Assembly (NCBI GenBank): GCA_964593895.1 | Contig: CAZQKL010000066.1 | Coordinates: 1 to 11,698, forward strand | DNA length: 11,698 bases | Origin: CAZQKL01 sp964593895 [NCBI: uncultured bacterium] | GTDB taxonomy: Bacteria; DYJV01 | Reading direction: 5' to 3' | Part shown: positions 9,458 through 11,698 of the stretch, one piece after another | Layout of the letters: the number at the start of each line of letters is the position of its first letter | Numbering within the stretch: the first letter of the stretch is position 1 | Position numbers and translations under genes: made by a program | The notes under the pieces: generated by a model | What the model saw: the letters and a program-made list of their open reading frames with translations, nothing else | Database searches by the model: none | Told to the model about the DNA's origin: nothing

Positions 9458-10150
9458 CTAAACAACTGTTTTTAAATCAACTTTTACCCCGGGGCCCATT
9501 GTGGATGATAGAGTTAATGATTTTAAATATTGACCTTTTGCTGAAGCAGGCTTTAATTTAATTAATGCATCAATTAATGTTCTCACATTTTCTGCAAGTT
9601 TTTCAGTTTCAAATGAAACCTTTCCTACTGGTGCATGAATTATTCCAGCTTTATCAACCTTAAAATCAACTTTACCTGCTTTTATCTCTTTAATTGCATT
9701 TTTAACATCAAAAGTAACTGTCCCCAACTTTGGATTTGGCATAAGTCCTCTTGGACCTAAAATTTTTCCTAATTTTCCAACAACATTCATAACATCAGGA
9801 GTTGCAACAACTTTATCAAACTCAAGCCAGCCATTTTTTATTTTTTCAACATATTCATCAAGTCCGACATAATCAGCTCCTGCCTCAAGCGCTTCCTTTT
9901 CTTTTTCTCCCTTTGTAAGAACAAGCACTTTAACAGATTTGCCTGTTCCATGAGGCAAAACAACAGAACCTCTTACCATCTGATCTGCATATTTAGGATT
10001 TACTCCAAGCCTTACTGCTGCATCAACTGTTTCATCAAATTTAGCATAAGCCATTTTCTTAACAAGCTCAATTGCTTCTTCAAGTGGATAAAGTTTATGT
10101 TTATCATACTGTTTTATTGCTTCTAAATATTTTTTTCCTCTTTTTGCCAT
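9458..10150 (-). CDS. rplA: 50S ribosomal protein L1
   Basis: L1 forms the mobile L1 stalk that helps release deacylated tRNA from the E site, and in many bacteria it represses its own operon mRNA. The 230-residue product has the usual length. It carries the L1 signature [20 protein letters not shown] at 125-144, an upstream VVLPHGTGK segment at 63-71, and the C-terminal [11 protein letters not shown] segment that rebuilds the RNA-binding domain. The ATG is 10 bases after the rplK stop, with a purine-rich AAGGGGAAG Shine-Dalgarno that overlaps that stop. I did not identify a clear L1-binding mRNA site around the 19-base nusG-rplK gap. Confidence 0.98.
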   Translation of the reverse strand: MAKRGKKYLEAIKQYDKHKLYPLEEAIELVKKMAYAKFDETVDAAVRLGVNPKYADQMVRGSVVLPHGTGKSVKVLVLTKGEKEKEALEAGADYVGLDEYVEKIKNGWLEFDKVVATPDVMNVVGKLGKILGPRGLMPNPKLGTVTFDVKNAIKEIKAGKVDFKVDKAGIIHAPVGKVSFETEKLAENVRTLIDALIKLKPASAKGQYLKSLTLSSTMGPGVKVDLKTVV

Positions 10151-10160
10151 TTTCTTCCCC

Positions 10161-10586
10161 TTAATCTACAATTTCAATTCCCATACTTTTAGCTGCACCT
10201 TCAATTGTTCTTATTGCAGCTTCAAGATTATTTGTATTTAAATCAGGTAATTTTATTTTGGCAATTTCTTCAACTTGAGCTCTTGTAACTTTTCCAACTT
10301 TTTTCTTATTTGGTTCACTTGAACCTTTTTCTATACCTGCTGCTTTTTTCAATAATACTGCTGCAGGTGGAGTTTTTGTAATAAATGTAAAGCTTTTATC
10401 TTCATAAACTGTAATTACAACAGGAATTATCATACCCTGTTGATTTTGAGTTTTTGCATTAAAAGCTTTGCAAAACTCCATTATATTTACACCATGCTGA
10501 CCAAGAGCAGGACCAACTGGAGGTGCTGGGCTTGCCTTTCCTGCTTCAATTTGAAGTTTTATTTTAGCAACTGCTTTCTTCGCCAT
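10161..10586 (-). CDS. rplK: 50S ribosomal protein L11
   Basis: L11 binds the GTPase-associated centre of 23S rRNA and is needed for EF-G and RelA responses. The protein is exactly 141 residues, the standard length. The N-terminal domain has the proline-rich segment with P22 and P23, the positions tied to thiostrepton action, followed by [20 protein letters not shown] at 24-43. The C-terminal RNA-binding domain contains [13 protein letters not shown] at 72-84, [14 protein letters not shown] at 88-101 and the closing [19 protein letters not shown]. The ATG follows the nusG stop by 19 bases, with AAGGAG eight bases before it. Confidence 0.99.
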   Translation of the reverse strand: MAKKAVAKIKLQIEAGKASPAPPVGPALGQHGVNIMEFCKAFNAKTQNQQGMIIPVVITVYEDKSFTFITKTPPAAVLLKKAAGIEKGSSEPNKKKVGKVTRAQVEEIAKIKLPDLNTNNLEAAIRTIEGAAKSMGIEIVD

Positions 10587-10605
10587 TCTATAAACTCCTT
10601 AAAAA

Positions 10606-11136
10606 TTATATTTTTTCTACCTGGTTAAACTCAAGTTCAACTGGAGTAGACCTTCCAAAGATACTTACAAGAACTTTTACTTTTCCTTTTTCAAGATTTA
10701 TTTCATCAACAATTCCTGTAAAATTCTGGAATGGTCCTTCTGTAACTCTTACATGTGAACCTTCTTCATAAGATACTTTTATTTGAGGCTTTATATTGCC
10801 TTCTTTTATGTTTTCAATTAATTTTTCTGCTTCTCTATCTGGAATAGGTATTGGTTTGCTTTTTTTACCTACAAAACCTGTTACTTTTGGAATGCTTCTA
10901 ACAAAATGCCATAATTTATCATTCATTTCCATTTTTATTAAAATATAACCAGGGAAAATTCTTTTCTGCTTTTTAATTTTTGCTCCTTTTCTAATTTCAA
11001 CAACTTCTTCCTGAGGAACTAAAATTTCATCAAAATATTCTTCCATATGTTCGTTTTTTATTTTTTCTTCCAACGCTTCCTTTACAAATTGTTCATACCC
11101 AGTCTGAGTATGAACAACATACCATTTCTTTGCCAT
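10606..11136 (-). CDS. nusG: Transcription termination/antitermination factor NusG
   Basis: NusG binds the beta' clamp helices and links RNA polymerase to Rho or to ribosomal protein S10. The 176-residue product has the standard two-domain form without extra insertions. The NGN domain spans about 4-110, with WYVVHTQTGYE at 5-15, the hydrophobic core motif FPGYILIKM at 61-69 and VTGFVG at 85-90. The KOW domain spans about 125-176, with GSHVRVTEGPFQNFTGIV at 126-143. The ATG lies nine bases after the secE stop, and the Shine-Dalgarno AGAGGAA overlaps that TAG stop, which suggests coupling. Pairing with secE is the usual bacterial arrangement. Confidence 0.99.
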   Translation of the reverse strand: MAKKWYVVHTQTGYEQFVKEALEEKIKNEHMEEYFDEILVPQEEVVEIRKGAKIKKQKRIFPGYILIKMEMNDKLWHFVRSIPKVTGFVGKKSKPIPIPDREAEKLIENIKEGNIKPQIKVSYEEGSHVRVTEGPFQNFTGIVDEINLEKGKVKVLVSIFGRSTPVELEFNQVEKI

Positions 11137-11145
11137 AAGCTTCCT

Positions 11146-11379
11146 CTATCCAAAAATAGCTTTTATTATGTTTGTATAAATTAAATCAACAACTCCTAAA
11201 ACAGAAGCAACAATTAATACAATCGCAATAACAACCCATGTTGCATTTACAACAACTTTTTTTTCAGGCCATACAACTTTCTTCAATTCTTCTTTTGCTT
11301 CTTTATAAAACTGTGGAAAATTTTTTAACTTTTCTATAACATTTAAATCTGGAATATCTGTTTTTACATTTGCTGACAT
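11146..11379 (-). CDS. secE: Preprotein translocase subunit SecE
   Basis: SecE is the small clamp subunit of the SecYEG translocon in the inner membrane. The product is 77 residues with one transmembrane segment (about 44-67), the short bacterial form. Family marks are FYKEAKEELKKVVWPEKK at 24-41, an amphipathic helix with the conserved W37-P38, and D65 near the end of the membrane helix. I chose the ATG at 11379-11377 because AAGGAG lies six bases upstream and the peptide MSANVKTD is a plausible cytosolic N-terminus. The frame stays open further upstream, but that extension would run into the tRNA-Trp gene. The preceding gap is 18 bases. Confidence 0.96.
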   Translation of the reverse strand: MSANVKTDIPDLNVIEKLKNFPQFYKEAKEELKKVVWPEKKVVVNATWVVIAIVLIVASVLGVVDLIYTNIIKAIFG

Positions 11380-11397
11380 ACATATCTCCTTCAAAAA

Positions 11398-11472
11398 CAG
11401 GTCAGGCGGGACTCGAACCCGCAACCTCCGGATTTGGAGTCCGACGCTCTATCCAGTTAGAGCTACTGACCT
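11398..11472 (-). tRNA. trnW: tRNA-Trp (anticodon CCA)
   Basis: The minus strand folds into a complete cloverleaf of 75 bases: acceptor stem AGGTCAG/CTGACCT, D arm GCTC/GAGC, anticodon stem TCGGA/TCCGG with loop CTCCAAA (anticodon CCA at 11437-11435), T arm GCGGG-TTCGAGT-CCCGC, and discriminator G73, as normal for bacterial tRNA-Trp. The 3' CCA is not encoded, since the discriminator is followed by TTTTT, so a tRNA nucleotidyltransferase must add it. It begins four bases after the rpmG stop and ends 18 bases before secE, so it must be processed out of the mRNA by RNase P and 3' nucleases. Confidence 0.98.
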
Positions 11473-11476
11473 GTAA

Positions 11477-11629
11477 TTATACTTTGGTTTCTTTATGAAG
11501 TGTATGTTTATTACAGAATTTGCAATATTTTCTCAACTGAAGTTTTTCCCTCATAGTTTTTTTATTTTTTGTTGTAGTGTAATTTTTTCTCTTACATTCA
11601 CTACACGCAAGCGCAATTATTTCTCTCAT
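11477..11629 (-). CDS. rpmG: 50S ribosomal protein L33
   Basis: A small 50-residue protein of the large subunit near the E site. The translation begins [20 protein letters not shown] and ends [10 protein letters not shown]. Two CxxC pairs (C9/C12 and C36/C39) mark it as the zinc-binding 'C+' form of L33. Length and the YTTTKNKK segment at 17-24 are typical. The ATG has AGAGGA upstream and follows the tuf stop by 13 bases; tRNA-Trp follows four bases after its TAA. The order tuf-rpmG-trnW-secE-nusG is a common bacterial arrangement, which supports the call for so short a gene. Confidence 0.96.
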   Translation of the reverse strand: MREIIALACSECKRKNYTTTKNKKTMREKLQLRKYCKFCNKHTLHKETKV

Positions 11630-11642
11630 TTTAATCCTCTAT

Positions 11643-11698
11643 CTATTCAATTATTTTAGTAACAACACCTGCTCCTACTGTCCTTCCTCCTTCTCTTA
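11643..11698 (-). CDS. tuf: Elongation factor Tu (3' end only)
   Basis: Only the last 17 complete codons and the TAG stop are in the window; the rest lies beyond the right edge. The C-terminal peptide REGGRTVGAGVVTKIIE is the highly conserved end of EF-Tu domain 3, and the partial codon before it (xTA) fits the usual isoleucine. EF-Tu delivers aminoacyl-tRNA to the ribosome as a GTP complex. Its position upstream of rpmG, tRNA-Trp, secE and nusG is the standard context. Confidence 0.95.
   Translation of the reverse strand, partial: REGGRTVGAGVVTKIIE

Noticed and set aside
10587-10605. L1 autoregulatory binding site upstream of rplK
   Set aside because: Expected from the family, but the 19-base gap shows only an RBS and I could not find a convincing L1-site mimic.
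11393-11397. TTTTT run after tRNA-Trp as a terminator
   Set aside because: The tRNA acceptor stem followed by five Ts resembles one, but secE follows 18 bases after the tRNA with no space for a new promoter, so readthrough is required.
11380-11424. Longer secE with 15 extra N-terminal residues
   Set aside because: The extension overlaps the 3' part of tRNA-Trp, and the internal ATG has an ideal RBS and gives a family-typical protein.
1-11698. Mobile elements, CRISPR arrays, defence genes or another novel system
   Set aside because: The whole window is filled by conserved housekeeping genes with short gaps; no repeats, integrase or transposase remnants, or unexplained gene-free stretch above 131 bases were seen.

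Overview
The window is one uninterrupted block of genes, all on the minus strand, so transcription runs from base 11698 towards base 1. It is the classical bacterial translation/transcription cluster: tuf (3' end only) - rpmG - tRNA-Trp - secE - nusG - rplK - rplA - [L10 leader RNA] - rplJ - rplL - [attenuator-like hairpin] - rpoB - rpoC - start of a further gene that looks like a Thi4-type thiazole synthase. Every protein gene is intact apart from the two cut by the window edges. No mobile element, CRISPR array, phage gene or horizontally acquired segment is visible.

Organism: the DNA is strongly AT-rich, with A/T-ending codons, AGA arginine codons and lysine-rich proteins. The genes are plainly bacterial. 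The beta subunit carries the SI1-like and SI2-like insertions, and the beta' subunit carries a long insertion after the trigger-loop motif that aligns with E. coli SI3. This is the arrangement seen in Gram-negative-type phyla rather than Firmicutes or Actinobacteria. If the last gene is Thi4, an anaerobic and possibly thermophilic or uncultivated lineage fits, since sulfide-dependent Thi4 is common there. I cannot name the phylum from this window alone.

Layout: bases 11398-11698 hold the tuf end, rpmG and tRNA-Trp packed within a few bases of each other. Bases 10606-11379 hold secE and nusG. Bases 8462-10586 hold the ribosomal stalk and L1-arm proteins L11, L1, L10 and L7/L12. An 81-base gap before rplJ contains a recognisable L10 leader. 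A 131-base gap between rplL and rpoB is the largest gene-free stretch and contains a 10-bp hairpin followed by a U-rich tract. Bases 57-8330 hold rpoB and rpoC, separated by 12 bases. Only 11 bases separate rpoC from the last gene, where rpsL (S12) is usually found.

Together the genes couple protein output to RNA polymerase supply. EF-Tu, L33, L11, L1 and L10-L12 act at the ribosome, SecE in the translocon, NusG as the bridge between polymerase and ribosome, and RpoB/RpoC form the polymerase catalytic core. The two long gaps are where differential control is expected: L10-L12 autoregulation at the leader, and partial termination before rpoB. I see no previously undescribed system. The points most worth a second look are the gene after rpoC, the two TTG starts (rpoC and rplJ), and the structured region between rplL and rpoB.
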